A stretch of 33,024 nucleotides of DNA from positions 1 to 33,024 of the forward strand of contig SHXW01000026.1 in the NCBI GenBank assembly GCA_009693115.1. Reading direction: 5' to 3'. Position numbers and translations under genes: made by a program. Below, one piece after another: positions 25,318-32,617 of this stretch (positions within the stretch are counted from its first letter, which is position 1; every line of letters starts with the position of its first letter). The notes beneath the pieces were generated by a model, which saw only the letters and a list, made by a program, of their open reading frames with translations, did not search any database and was not told the origin of the DNA. This DNA is from Dehalococcoidia bacterium. GTDB lineage: Bacteria; Chloroflexota; Dehalococcoidia; Lucifugimonadales; Lucifugimonadaceae.

Positions 25318-25346
25318 TGGAACGGATGGCGGGTCGTCCGTATAAT
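25318..25346 (+). promoter_or_regulatory. Candidate promoter for the ferredoxin gene
   Basis: A perfect TATAAT lies at 25341-25346. The hexamer TGGAAC at 25318-25323, 17 bases upstream, matches the -35 consensus at three positions. It would give a leader of roughly 95 bases before the ferredoxin ATG, transcribing the gene independently of the IscA-like gene. Confidence 0.55.
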
Positions 25347-25446
25347 CCCTCACGTTTAATTCGATTTCATCCCGCCGCCATTCGGGCGGCAATTGCCACG
25401 AAATGCCGTATCCCGTCCGGGGAGAGGCGCTCAGGAGAATTGCCGG

Positions 25447-25743
25447 ATGACCTACATCATTGCGAAGGCCTGTGTTGATGTTCGTGACGGGGCTTGCGTG
25501 GATGTCTGCCCTGTGGACTGCATCTATTCGAAGCCAGGAGACCCACAGCTCTACATCAGCCCGGATGAATGCATAGACTGCGCGGCCTGCGAGCCGGTGT
25601 GCCCTGTGACGGCCATCTTCCCTGAAGATCAGGTGCCGGCAGACCAGAAGGAATTCATCCCGATCAACAAGCTCTATGACTACAAGACATCTTCGCCGGG
25701 CAATAACGCAGGCCTGGGCCCGCTGGCCGCAAAGAAGCATTAA
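25447..25743 (+). CDS. 7Fe-type ferredoxin ([3Fe-4S][4Fe-4S])
   Basis: This is a 98-residue soluble electron carrier. The cysteines are arranged as in FdxA-type seven-iron ferredoxins: Cys9, Cys17 and Cys52 for the [3Fe-4S] cluster, and Cys21, Cys42, Cys45 and Cys48 for the [4Fe-4S] cluster, with Cys25 matching the extra free cysteine. The text CVDVCPVDCI, then CIDCAACEPVCPVTAI, is characteristic, as is the C-terminal extension after the second cluster. The start is ATG 25447 with AGGAGA upstream; a longer frame from 25393 has no ribosome binding site and adds nothing recognisable. The gene sits between a candidate promoter and a strong intrinsic terminator, so it is probably a single-gene transcript. 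Redox partners are not identifiable here. Confidence 0.93.
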   Translation: MTYIIAKACVDVRDGACVDVCPVDCIYSKPGDPQLYISPDECIDCAACEPVCPVTAIFPEDQVPADQKEFIPINKLYDYKTSSPGNNAGLGPLAAKKH

Positions 25744-25764
25744 CTTCAAGGTGAAGCGACCTGA

Positions 25765-25799
25765 AACATCCCCCGCTGAGCAGCGGGGGATGTTGGTTT
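25765..25799 (+). terminator. Intrinsic terminator of the ferredoxin gene
   Basis: AACATCCCCCGCTG (25765-25778) and CAGCGGGGGATGTT (25781-25794) are perfectly complementary, giving a long GC-rich stem with a tight GAGC loop, followed by GGTTT. It begins 22 bases after the ferredoxin stop codon. Confidence 0.85.
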
Positions 25800-25920
25800 A
25801 ACACCTGCCACGCTGTCCCGGCCCAAGCATCTAATGTGTTCGCACTGCTCAGGTTTGGGCTGACGGACCATGGCATGGTGAACGCGTTGACCGTACTCCG
25901 GGTCGCGCTCTGCTCGGCGC

Positions 25921-25958
25921 GAAAAGTAGGCCCCGGCATTCGCCGGGGCCTACTTTTC
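25921..25958. terminator. Bidirectional intrinsic terminator
   Basis: A perfect 17-base stem, GAAAAGTAGGCCCCGGC (25921-25937) with its complement at 25942-25958, encloses a four-base loop ATTC. The outer ends are AAAA on one side and TTTT on the other, so it can end transcription in both directions. It would serve as the terminator of dapA on the minus strand and a back-up for the ferredoxin transcript. Confidence 0.85.
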
Positions 25959-26074
25959 ATGTCTTACTTGGGGGATTTTGAACCCCGGAGCAATGCGGGG
26001 TGGTGGTCTGGCGCGGAATTATGGAACCACATTCAGGTCATGTCCCAACCCTCGCCAATTCGGGATGGACGATT

Positions 26075-26998
26075 TTAAGGACGGCTTTTACTTTTGCCGT
26101 TTTTCGCCGTGACGGGCAGGTCAACCTGATACATGTCCATTACGGGGTCGAACTTCTTGCGGAAGTCTTCGGGCGCGTCTGTCATGGGCAGGCGGGGCGT
26201 GCCCACGTCGAATCCGGCGCGGTTGACGGCGTACTTGATCGGGATGGGGTTTGTGACCCAGAAAAGGGCGTTGAAGATGGGGAGCATGCGCCGGTGCTCC
26301 TTCGCCGCCTCTTCGATCTCACCTTCGAGTATGAGGCCCATCATGTGCTTGATCTGCGTGCCCATGATGTTCGACGCGACGCTCACGATGCCGTACCCGC
26401 CCGTGCACATGATTGAGAACGTCTCGTTGTCGTTTCCACTCCACACCTTGAACCCGGCGGGGGACTTATCAATGATGGTCGTGATTTGGTCAGGCAAAGA
26501 AGAGGCTTCCTTGACGCCGACTATGTTGTCTATTTTCGCCAGCCGCAGCGTGGTCTCCGCGGTCATGTTGAGAGCGGTGCGTGTGGGCACGTTATAGAGG
26601 ATGCCGGGAATCTTGACCGCCTCTGCGATTGCCTTGAAGTGGAGGTAGAGGCCCTCCTGAGGCGGCTTGTTGTAAGCAGGCACGGTCAGGAGCAGGGCGT
26701 CAACCCCGAGCCTCTCGGCCTCCTGTGAAATCTCGATGGACCGGCGCGTGTTGTTGTCTGTCGTCCCGGCGATGACAGCGCCCCGCTTGCCGATTTCCTC
26801 TTTGACTTCGCCAAAGAGGCGCAGGCGTTCGGCGTCAGTCATGGCGGGAGCCTCGCCCGTCGTGCCCCCTATGACTAGACCGTCGCTGCCGGAATCGAGG
26901 AGGGCCCGAGCCAGTTTGCGCGCCTGTTTGTAATTCACCTCGCCCTTCGCGTCGAAGGGGGTGACCATGGCGGTGAGAAGACGTCCGATTTCAGTCAT
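26075..26998 (-). CDS. dapA: 4-hydroxy-tetrahydrodipicolinate synthase (DapA)
   Basis: DapA condenses aspartate semialdehyde with pyruvate, the first committed step to diaminopimelate and lysine. Numbered from ATG 26998 (307 residues), it has GGTTGEAP at 44-51, Tyr109 in PAYNKPP, Tyr135 in YNVPTRT and the Schiff-base Lys163 in GVKEASS. All the key residues of this class I aldolase are present. The start is chosen for GAGGAG upstream; ATG 27022 would add eight residues. It is 69 bases downstream of asd, the gene whose product supplies its substrate, and dapB lies just before that, so the three form a biosynthetic group. The bidirectional terminator at 25921-25958 probably ends the transcript. 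The C-terminal Lys/Ser-rich tail is a minor extension. Confidence 0.95.
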   Translation of the reverse strand: MTEIGRLLTAMVTPFDAKGEVNYKQARKLARALLDSGSDGLVIGGTTGEAPAMTDAERLRLFGEVKEEIGKRGAVIAGTTDNNTRRSIEISQEAERLGVDALLLTVPAYNKPPQEGLYLHFKAIAEAVKIPGILYNVPTRTALNMTAETTLRLAKIDNIVGVKEASSLPDQITTIIDKSPAGFKVWSGNDNETFSIMCTGGYGIVSVASNIMGTQIKHMMGLILEGEIEEAAKEHRRMLPIFNALFWVTNPIPIKYAVNRAGFDVGTPRLPMTDAPEDFRKKFDPVMDMYQVDLPVTAKNGKSKSRP

Positions 26999-27067
26999 TC
27001 TGGTCTCCTCGTCCCGGTCCACCGGGACATTGAGGGTTGGTCCATCGATAACGCCTGGATCCTCAAG

Positions 27068-28105
27068 TCACTGGCCAGTGGGCTTCAGCGATCCCCGGCG
27101 CACGGCCTCGTCGAGTATCTGCAGGGCGTTCAGCGCGGCGCCTTTCCGAAGGTTGTCGCATGAAAACCACAGGGCGAGCCCGTTGGGGTGCGAGAGGTCC
27201 TTACGGATGCGCCCCACGAACACATCGTCCCGGCCTGCCGCCTGATGCGGCATAGGGTAGACCCGCCTGGCCGGGTCGTCCACCACGCTTATTCCAACGT
27301 AGCCTGCGAGGGCTTCGCGCGCCTCGTCAGGTGAGACAGCGCGCTCAAATTCAACCTGCACGGCTTCGCTATGGGAGATCTGAACAGGCACGCGCACGCA
27401 GGTGGCGGAGAGAGGCAGGTCCGGCTCATGCAGGATCTTGCGTGTCTCGTTCACCATCTTGTGCTCTTCTTTCGTATAGCCGTCCGCCTCGAAGTCGTCC
27501 ACTTGCGGCAGCACGTTGAAGGCGATCTGGTGCGGATACACCGCTGGCCTCGCGGGCCTGCCACCGAGGACGTCCTTCGACTGCTCTATAAGCTCGGCCT
27601 GCGCTGCCGCGCCGGTGCCCGAGACGGCCTGGTAGGTGGCGACTGTGACGCGCTTCACAGGGCTGACCCTGCGGAGGGCGTCCAGAACCATGGCGAGTGG
27701 TGTGGTCGTGCAGTTGGGTATCGATATGATGCCCCTGTGCCATTCGATGTCTGCGCCATTGATCTCAGGTACGACGAGCGGCACATCTGCGCGCATGCGG
27801 AATGCAGACCCGTCATCGATCATCAGCGCGCCCCTCTTGGTGATCTCCGGCTGAAGCAGCTTGCTGACGGTAGCGGACACGGAGACGAAGGCCACGTCCA
27901 CGCCTTCGAACATGTCCGGCCTGCTTTCGTGGACTGTGATCTCCCTGTTCAGATAGGGCAGCTTCTTTCCATCCGAGCGGGCGGAGGCGAGGGCGACGAC
28001 TCTATCCGCAGGGTGCTTCCGGGCCTCAAGCAGTTTCAGGGCCACGCTGCCCACTGCGCCTGTTGCGCCGACAACTGCGATTTTCAGCGGTTTCTGGAGA
28101 GGCAT
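27068..28105 (-). CDS. asd: Aspartate-semialdehyde dehydrogenase (Asd)
   Basis: Asd reduces aspartyl phosphate to aspartate semialdehyde with NADPH, feeding lysine/diaminopimelate, threonine and methionine synthesis. The 345-residue protein starts with the Rossmann motif GATGAVG at 13-19. The catalytic Cys132 is in SIPNCTTTP and the acid/base His245 in VQISHSE, the pattern of the Gram-positive-like ASADH group. ATG 28105 has AAGGA upstream. It lies between dapB and dapA on the minus strand. Its 165-base upstream gap contains a CGCCCCTT/AAGGGGGCG hairpin (28120-28146) just before the ribosome binding site, which might modulate translation. I recognise no lysine riboswitch. Confidence 0.95.
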   Translation of the reverse strand: MPLQKPLKIAVVGATGAVGSVALKLLEARKHPADRVVALASARSDGKKLPYLNREITVHESRPDMFEGVDVAFVSVSATVSKLLQPEITKRGALMIDDGSAFRMRADVPLVVPEINGADIEWHRGIISIPNCTTTPLAMVLDALRRVSPVKRVTVATYQAVSGTGAAAQAELIEQSKDVLGGRPARPAVYPHQIAFNVLPQVDDFEADGYTKEEHKMVNETRKILHEPDLPLSATCVRVPVQISHSEAVQVEFERAVSPDEAREALAGYVGISVVDDPARRVYPMPHQAAGRDDVFVGRIRKDLSHPNGLALWFSCDNLRKGAALNALQILDEAVRRGSLKPTGQ

Positions 28106-28270
28106 TTTTCCTTCTCTGCCGCCCCTTCCATACTTGAAAGGGGGCGAATGACTCAGGGCATGTCCGTCCGGTTGCGGGACTCTAGACGTTACCAGCCCGC
28201 AGAGCGCGATAGTGCGCGGACTGGCTCAATGTGAATGCGGCCGGCTGCGCGTCGCGGACGGGTCAGCCGG

Positions 28271-29092
28271 CTACGGCTTTGCTTTCAACCCGAGGACCCT
28301 GTCGAGCCCGATGACCATGTGGTCAAGGGTCATCACATGGCGGACGGCCAAGAGTACGCCCGGCATGAAGCTCTCGCGGTTGATCGAATCGTGGATCATT
28401 GTGAACGTCTGGCCCGTTGCGCCGAAGACAACCTCGTGGCGGGCCACGCGTCCCGGCATGCGCGCAGAGTGGATGTTGATCCCATCGTGTACGCCCCCGC
28501 GCGTGCCAGCGAGTGTCTCTTTCTCGGAGACGACGCTCATGAACGGGTTGCCTCGGCCCTCCGCCATGGCGCGTGCGATGGAAAGAGCAGTGCCGGAGGG
28601 CGAGTCTATCTTCATCTCGTGGTGGCTCTCGATGAGATCTGCGTAGTCGAAGTATTTCGAGGCGATGCCGGCGAGATGGCCAAGGAGGACGGCGCCAAGT
28701 GCGAAGTTGGACGCCGAAATTGCGCCAATCTTGCGCACTGCAGCCAGTTGCTCGATCTCTTTCATGGCTGCGGCGGAGAGCCCGGTCGAGCCTGAGACGA
28801 CGCGTACTCCGGCGTTTAGCGCGACCTTCATAGCGTTGGCAGCGGCCTCGCCGTTGGTGAAATCCACGACCACATCTGGGCGCGTCTCTGAGATGAGCGT
28901 GGCCAGGTCCTTCGCCAAAGGGACGGTCCCCTTGCCGTCCGGGCGAGCAGTGACGCTAGAGGCTGCCTTGATGTCTGCGCCGCCAGCGGGGGTCATGTCA
29001 GGGGCTGAAGCGACCGCGGCCAGCACCGTGGAACCCATGCGGCCAAGGACGCCGTTTACGGCAACTTTGATGGTGGCCAATTCAAGCCTCAC
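28271..29092 (-). CDS. dapB: 4-hydroxy-tetrahydrodipicolinate reductase (DapB)
   Basis: DapB reduces the DapA product with NAD(P)H to tetrahydrodipicolinate. The 273-residue protein has the nucleotide-binding motif GVLGRMG at 14-20, DFTNGEA at 77-83, SGSTGL at 100-105, and the active-site segment SHHEMKIDSPSGTAL, in which His157 and Lys161 are the catalytic pair. The GTG at 29092 is given as start; a TTG at 29080 (ATIKVAVNG), with GAGG six bases before it, is nearly as good. It follows pnp on the same strand after a 194-base gap that contains a strong hairpin without T-run. asd and dapA follow, so the order dapB-asd-dapA covers consecutive reactions. Confidence 0.94.
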   Translation of the reverse strand: MRLELATIKVAVNGVLGRMGSTVLAAVASAPDMTPAGGADIKAASSVTARPDGKGTVPLAKDLATLISETRPDVVVDFTNGEAAANAMKVALNAGVRVVSGSTGLSAAAMKEIEQLAAVRKIGAISASNFALGAVLLGHLAGIASKYFDYADLIESHHEMKIDSPSGTALSIARAMAEGRGNPFMSVVSEKETLAGTRGGVHDGINIHSARMPGRVARHEVVFGATGQTFTMIHDSINRESFMPGVLLAVRHVMTLDHMVIGLDRVLGLKAKP

Positions 29093-29112
29093 CGGACCCG
29101 CAGGATGGCTGA

Positions 29113-29144
29113 CTGCCCGGGCGATGCGGGCATCGCCCGGGCAG
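29113..29144. repeat. Strong 14-bp hairpin between pnp and dapB
   Basis: CTGCCCGGGCGATG (29113-29126) and CATCGCCCGGGCAG (29131-29144) pair perfectly around a CGGG loop. No T-run follows on either strand, so it is more likely an mRNA processing or stabilising structure upstream of dapB than an intrinsic terminator. Confidence 0.7.
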
Positions 29145-29286
29145 GCCGCGTCATGTCAACAGCGACGGCACCATGGTGCCAGAGGCGGTCGTTTGAGTTG
29201 AGGCTGCGCTCCAACTCTCACCCTGGCCCACAGGGCATCCGGTCAGGCGGGGGATTTCGCACCGGGCCCTGCGGAGGCGAATTCTA

Positions 29287-31842
29287 CTATCTGCGTGGTG
29301 GCATGGGGGGTGGGGTCGGCCTGCCGCCGCTGAACCCGCCGACCTGCCTGCGTCCGCCGGGGCGCTCTGTGGCCTCACGGGGGCGATCCATCTCTTCACC
29401 ATCATCGGCGGCGCGCTCAACGCGGTCTACCGGACGTTCAATCCGCTCTGCAGGTCGCTCTTCGACGGGCTCCCGCCGGGGCGCAGTGTTCTCCGGTTCC
29501 TCAGCGCGCTGACTGTGGGACGAACCTGCGTCGCGGTCTGCGAAGCGTCCCGGTCCGGCGTCACGGTCGCCAAAACGCCCGCGTCCGGCGTCACGGTTGC
29601 CGAAAGGTGGGCGATCGCCGCCGCCACCGCCGCCACCGCTACCGAAGCGCGGGCGGTCACCTCCGCGGTCGCCGCCGGGCGGCGGGCCGCGGCGGGCCTT
29701 GAACTCTTCGACGTTGATTTGCGACGTGTCGAGCGTCTCTGTCTCGCCCTGGCGCTTGCGCATTTCGATGACTGCACGGGCGGAGAGGTCTACGCGGCCC
29801 AGGTGGTCAATGGTGGTGACGATCACCTCGAGCGGGTCGCCGATCTGTACAACGGACTCTACGGTCGGCACCCGCTTATCGGACAGCTCCGAGATGTGCA
29901 CCAGTCCGTCCTTCCCAGGCACAAGCTGGACGAAGGCGCCGAACGGCATGATGCGGACAACCTTGCCCTTGTAGACGGTGCCCACTTGAATCTCTCGCGT
30001 CATGGACTCGATCTGGGCCTTCGCGCCTTCTGCCGCCTGTTTGTCCGGGGAGCCGATGACCACGGTTCCGTCGTCGGAGATGTCTATCGTCACGCCGAAC
30101 TCTTCGATCATCTTGCGGATGACGGAGCCGCCAGGGCCGATGACAGCGCCAATCTTGTCCGTGGGGATCTTCAAGGTGATCATGCGGGGAGCGAACGGGC
30201 TGAGGTCATCGCGTGGCGCGCTGAGCGTGCCCTTGATGTGCTCAAGGATCTGGAGACGGGCGGTGCGGGCCTGGGCAAGTGCCTGTTCCATGACCTTGAA
30301 CGTGATGCCCTTGACCTTGATGTCCATCTGGAGGGCGGTCACGCCTTCTGCGGTCCCGGCCACCTTGAAGTCCATGTCCCCCGTGTGGTCCTCTGCTCCC
30401 TGAATGTCAGTGAGGACGGCGTACTGGCCGTTCTTGCCGGTGATGAGGCCCATCGCGATGCCGGCGACTGGGGCCGAAATGGGGATGCCGGCGTCCATGA
30501 GAGAGAGCGTGCTGGCGCACACGGAAGCCATGGACGTGGAGCCATTGGAGCTGACGGCCTCCGATACGAGGCGCACGGTGTATGGGAACGTCTCCTGGGG
30601 CGGCATGACAGGCTGGAGTGCCCGTTCTGCGAGCGCTCCGTGACCAACCTCGCGCCGGCTCGTGAACCCGGACCGCCCGACCTCCCCTGTTGAGAACGGC
30701 GGAAAGTTGTAGTGGTGCATGAAGTACTTGCTTGTTTCGGGGGAAAGTGTGTCCAGCTTCTGACGGTCACCCATGGAGCCAAGCGTCGCCACGCTGAGGA
30801 TTTGTGTCTCGCCGCGTGTGAATATGGCCGACCCGTGGACGCGGGGAAGGAAGGCAACTTCCGATGATAGGGGCCTGATTTCGTCCAGCTTTCTGCCGTC
30901 CGGTCGCCGCGCCTCATTGAGGATGGCGCCGCGGATGGCGTCAGACTCGATTTCGAAGAAGGCCTGGCCGAGCAGTTTTTCATCGTGCTGGCCCTTGAGG
31001 GCCTCGACGAGGTCTTTCTTGATCTGGTCGAACGCTGCCTGGCGTGTCTGCTTGTTGCCGGGGATGCGCAGGGCATCGTCGAACCTGCTGCCGGTGAATG
31101 ACCTGGCGGCATCAGTGGCGGCGGTCAGAGCCGCTGGGACCTGGGGGGCGGGCCACTTCTGCTTGCCACACTTCTGTTGCATTTCCCGTATGAGGGCGAC
31201 GATCTCCCCGTTCACTTCCTGAGCGAGTTGGAGTGCGTCAACCAGGACGCTCTCCTGGACGAACTTCGCACCGGCCTCGACCATCATGATGGCGTCGGAT
31301 GTGCCGGCCACAGTGAGGTCGAGCAGGCTGTTCTTCATCTCTTCGTAGGTTGGGTTGACGACCAGTTCACCATCAATGAACCCGATGGTGCATGCGCCCA
31401 CCGGGTCATCGAACGGGATGTCTGAGATGGCCAGAGCGGCGGAGGCGCCAATGATCCCGACGATTTCCGGGGCGTTGATCTTGTCCACGGACAAGATGGT
31501 GCCGATGAGCTGAACTTCGTTGTGGAAATGCTTCGGGAAGAGGGGCCGCAGGGGCCGATCTATCAGACGGCACATGAGGGTGGCGTCTGTGCTGGGGCGG
31601 GCTTCACGCTTGAAGAACCCCCCTGGCAGCTTGCCAGCGGCGTACATGCGCTCTGAGATGTCCACGGTGAGGGGCAGGAAGTCAATCCCAGCCCTGGGTT
31701 GAGGTGCGACGCAGGCTGTGACCAGAATCACGGTGTCACCGTACCGTACAGTGACCGCTCCGTTGGCGAGGCCGGCGAGTCGGCCCGTTTCCAGTTCCAG
31801 TACGCGGCCGCCCACTTCGATCTGAAATTTTTCGATGCTCAT
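29287..31842 (-). CDS. pnp: Polyribonucleotide nucleotidyltransferase (PNPase) with RG-rich C-terminal tail
   Basis: PNPase degrades RNA 3' to 5' by phosphorolysis and can add tails. From ATG 31842 the protein has 851 residues. It contains two RNase PH domains (about 1-230 and 310-550, the second with FSTGEVGRSG and GHGALAERAL), a KH domain (about 556-612, with IGPGGSVIRKM), and an S1 domain (about 618-690, with GKVVRIMPFGAFVQL). Residues 715-851 are an unusual extension: GGDRGGDRPRFG, a run of glycines, three RDAGxGRF-like repeats, then an Arg/Glu-rich stretch and a proline-rich end. The family is normally about 700 residues. The start at 31842 is preferred for AGGAAG upstream; ATG 31857 adds five residues. 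It follows rpsO, the classical neighbour, through a terminator-like hairpin. Confidence 0.96.
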   Translation of the reverse strand: MSIEKFQIEVGGRVLELETGRLAGLANGAVTVRYGDTVILVTACVAPQPRAGIDFLPLTVDISERMYAAGKLPGGFFKREARPSTDATLMCRLIDRPLRPLFPKHFHNEVQLIGTILSVDKINAPEIVGIIGASAALAISDIPFDDPVGACTIGFIDGELVVNPTYEEMKNSLLDLTVAGTSDAIMMVEAGAKFVQESVLVDALQLAQEVNGEIVALIREMQQKCGKQKWPAPQVPAALTAATDAARSFTGSRFDDALRIPGNKQTRQAAFDQIKKDLVEALKGQHDEKLLGQAFFEIESDAIRGAILNEARRPDGRKLDEIRPLSSEVAFLPRVHGSAIFTRGETQILSVATLGSMGDRQKLDTLSPETSKYFMHHYNFPPFSTGEVGRSGFTSRREVGHGALAERALQPVMPPQETFPYTVRLVSEAVSSNGSTSMASVCASTLSLMDAGIPISAPVAGIAMGLITGKNGQYAVLTDIQGAEDHTGDMDFKVAGTAEGVTALQMDIKVKGITFKVMEQALAQARTARLQILEHIKGTLSAPRDDLSPFAPRMITLKIPTDKIGAVIGPGGSVIRKMIEEFGVTIDISDDGTVVIGSPDKQAAEGAKAQIESMTREIQVGTVYKGKVVRIMPFGAFVQLVPGKDGLVHISELSDKRVPTVESVVQIGDPLEVIVTTIDHLGRVDLSARAVIEMRKRQGETETLDTSQINVEEFKARRGPPPGGDRGGDRPRFGSGGGGGGGDRPPFGNRDAGRGRFGDRDAGPGRFADRDAGSSHSQRAEEPENTAPRREPVEERPAERIERPVDRVERAADDGEEMDRPREATERPGGRRQVGGFSGGRPTPPPMPPRR

Positions 31843-31866
31843 TTTTCTTCCTGACATATGCCAAAT

Positions 31867-31883
31867 GCCTCGCAGTGCGAGGC
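31867..31883 (-). promoter_or_regulatory. Hairpin in the pnp leader
   Basis: GCCTCGC (31867-31873) and GCGAGGC (31877-31883) form a 7-bp stem with a three-base loop, 25 bases upstream of the pnp start. In E. coli a stem-loop in the pnp leader is cut by RNase III and used for autoregulation; this one is in a comparable position but smaller, so the parallel is only suggestive. Confidence 0.45.
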
Positions 31884-31903
31884 CAGACCTGGGTGCGTTG
31901 ATA

Positions 31904-31933
31904 GAAAAACGCCCCTCCTTGCTCGAGGGGCGT
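31904..31933 (-). terminator. Terminator/attenuator between rpsO and pnp
   Basis: On the minus strand ACGCCCCTC and GAGGGGCGT (outer arms at 31925-31933 and 31909-31917) form a 9-bp stem with a seven-base loop, followed by TTTTC. It starts four bases after the rpsO stop. Partial read-through would allow pnp to be transcribed from the rpsO promoter, as in the E. coli rpsO-pnp arrangement. Confidence 0.8.
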
Positions 31934-31937
31934 CGCG

Positions 31938-32201
31938 CTACTTCCTCAGACCGAGCCGGTCAACGAGAGCCTGATAGCGCTCTACGTCTTCGCCGTGAAG
32001 ATAGCGAAGGAGGCGCCGCCGCTGACCCACTAGCTTCAGGAGCCCTACCCGGCCACCCTGGTCATGCTTGTGGATGCGGAAATGTCCTGCCAGGCTGTTG
32101 ATGCGGTCTGTCAGGAGTGCGATCTGGACTTCGCTTGACCCCGTGTCCTGAGGGTTCCTGCGGTTGGCCTCAATTGTGGCCGTCTTCGTGTTCGCTTCCA
32201 A
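31938..32201 (-). CDS. rpsO: 30S ribosomal protein S15
   Basis: S15 is a primary 16S rRNA-binding protein of the small subunit platform. The 87-residue product has the normal length and the conserved core: [16 protein letters not shown], then [11 protein letters not shown], then [18 protein letters not shown], with [11 protein letters not shown] at the end. The start is TTG 32201, with GGAG eleven bases upstream and no ATG alternative. The N-terminal 14 residues ([14 protein letters not shown]) are divergent from better known S15 proteins. The gene is upstream of pnp, its usual neighbour, separated by a terminator-like hairpin. Confidence 0.96.
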   Translation of the reverse strand: MEANTKTATIEANRRNPQDTGSSEVQIALLTDRINSLAGHFRIHKHDQGGRVGLLKLVGQRRRLLRYLHGEDVERYQALVDRLGLRK

Positions 32202-32459
32202 CTTCGTTAGATCTCCGATCGGGGAAGTGGGGAAGGCCGCCCGAATGCCTTGATCCCCTGCGCGCCAGTGCCGGGCCTGCCTTTTTCATCTCCCATATAT
32301 GTGTAACAACGATGCAGTCTAACATGCCGTTACGGATTCCGGCGATGTGCCCCCATCCCGTTCCATCTCGGTGCAGACCGGCCGCGGCAGGGCCAAAAAC
32401 AGACCGCTATTCAGTAATTGATCTCTATCTGTAGAGCTCTAGGCATGATGTGGTCTGCC

Positions 32460-32487
32460 TTGACATTCGTGAAATGCGGCGCATAAC
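32460..32487 (+). promoter_or_regulatory. Candidate promoter for the collagen-like lipoprotein
   Basis: TTGACA at 32460-32465 is a perfect -35. CATAAC at 32482-32487 follows after a 16-base spacer and matches the -10 consensus at four positions. Transcription would start near 32494, giving a leader of about 124 bases that opens with the hairpin at 32496. A palindrome TAGAGCTCTA lies 18 bases upstream of the -35. Confidence 0.55.
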
Positions 32488-32495
32488 ATGGCACT

Positions 32496-32535
32496 CAGCG
32501 TGTGGCCCTGTGAGCCTTGGCCATCACACACGCTG
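32496..32535 (+). promoter_or_regulatory. Leader hairpin with trailing T-rich tract
   Basis: CAGCGTGTG (32496-32504) and CACACGCTG (32527-32535) pair perfectly, with an inner GGCC/GGCC pairing. The tract TGTGTTTATTTG follows. It is located at the predicted 5' end of the lipoprotein transcript, so it may protect the mRNA end or act as an attenuator. Confidence 0.5.
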
Positions 32536-32617
32536 TGTGTTTATTTGCAGCGGTTGCGAAATGGCGGCGGTTAGTGATCCCCGCAGTCCGTACCGCATGA
32601 TTGGAGGACGGCGCCAG

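Larger units (their letters stand above)
25744..26074. other. Convergent gap with two strong hairpins, no gene
   Basis: The 331 bases between the ferredoxin and dapA stop codons hold two strong hairpins (25765-25799 and 25921-25958), separated by about 120 bases with no coding potential I can support. A weaker CCCCG/CGGGG pairing follows at about 25984-26001. Open frames on both strands here have no ribosome binding sites or recognisable domains. Confidence 0.55.
32202..32617. other. Divergent promoter region between rpsO and the collagen-like lipoprotein gene
   Basis: No coding region is supported in these 416 bases. On the plus strand there is a perfect palindrome TAGAGCTCTA (32432-32441), a candidate promoter (32460-32487) and a leader hairpin (32496-32535). 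The ribosome binding site GGAGG (32603-32607) serves the lipoprotein gene. The part near 32290-32310 is AT-rich and includes TATATG on the minus strand, where the rpsO promoter may lie, but no good -35 accompanies it. Confidence 0.5.

Noticed and set aside
25836-26078. Open frames on both strands in the ferredoxin-dapA gap
   Set aside because: They cross a perfect bidirectional terminator and have no ribosome binding site.
26999-28270. Lysine riboswitch ahead of asd or dapA
   Set aside because: The gaps (69 and 165 bases) contain only short hairpins and none of the conserved junction elements I would expect.
29515-30693. Long plus-strand open frame opposite pnp
   Set aside because: It is an antisense shadow of a fully conserved PNPase gene.
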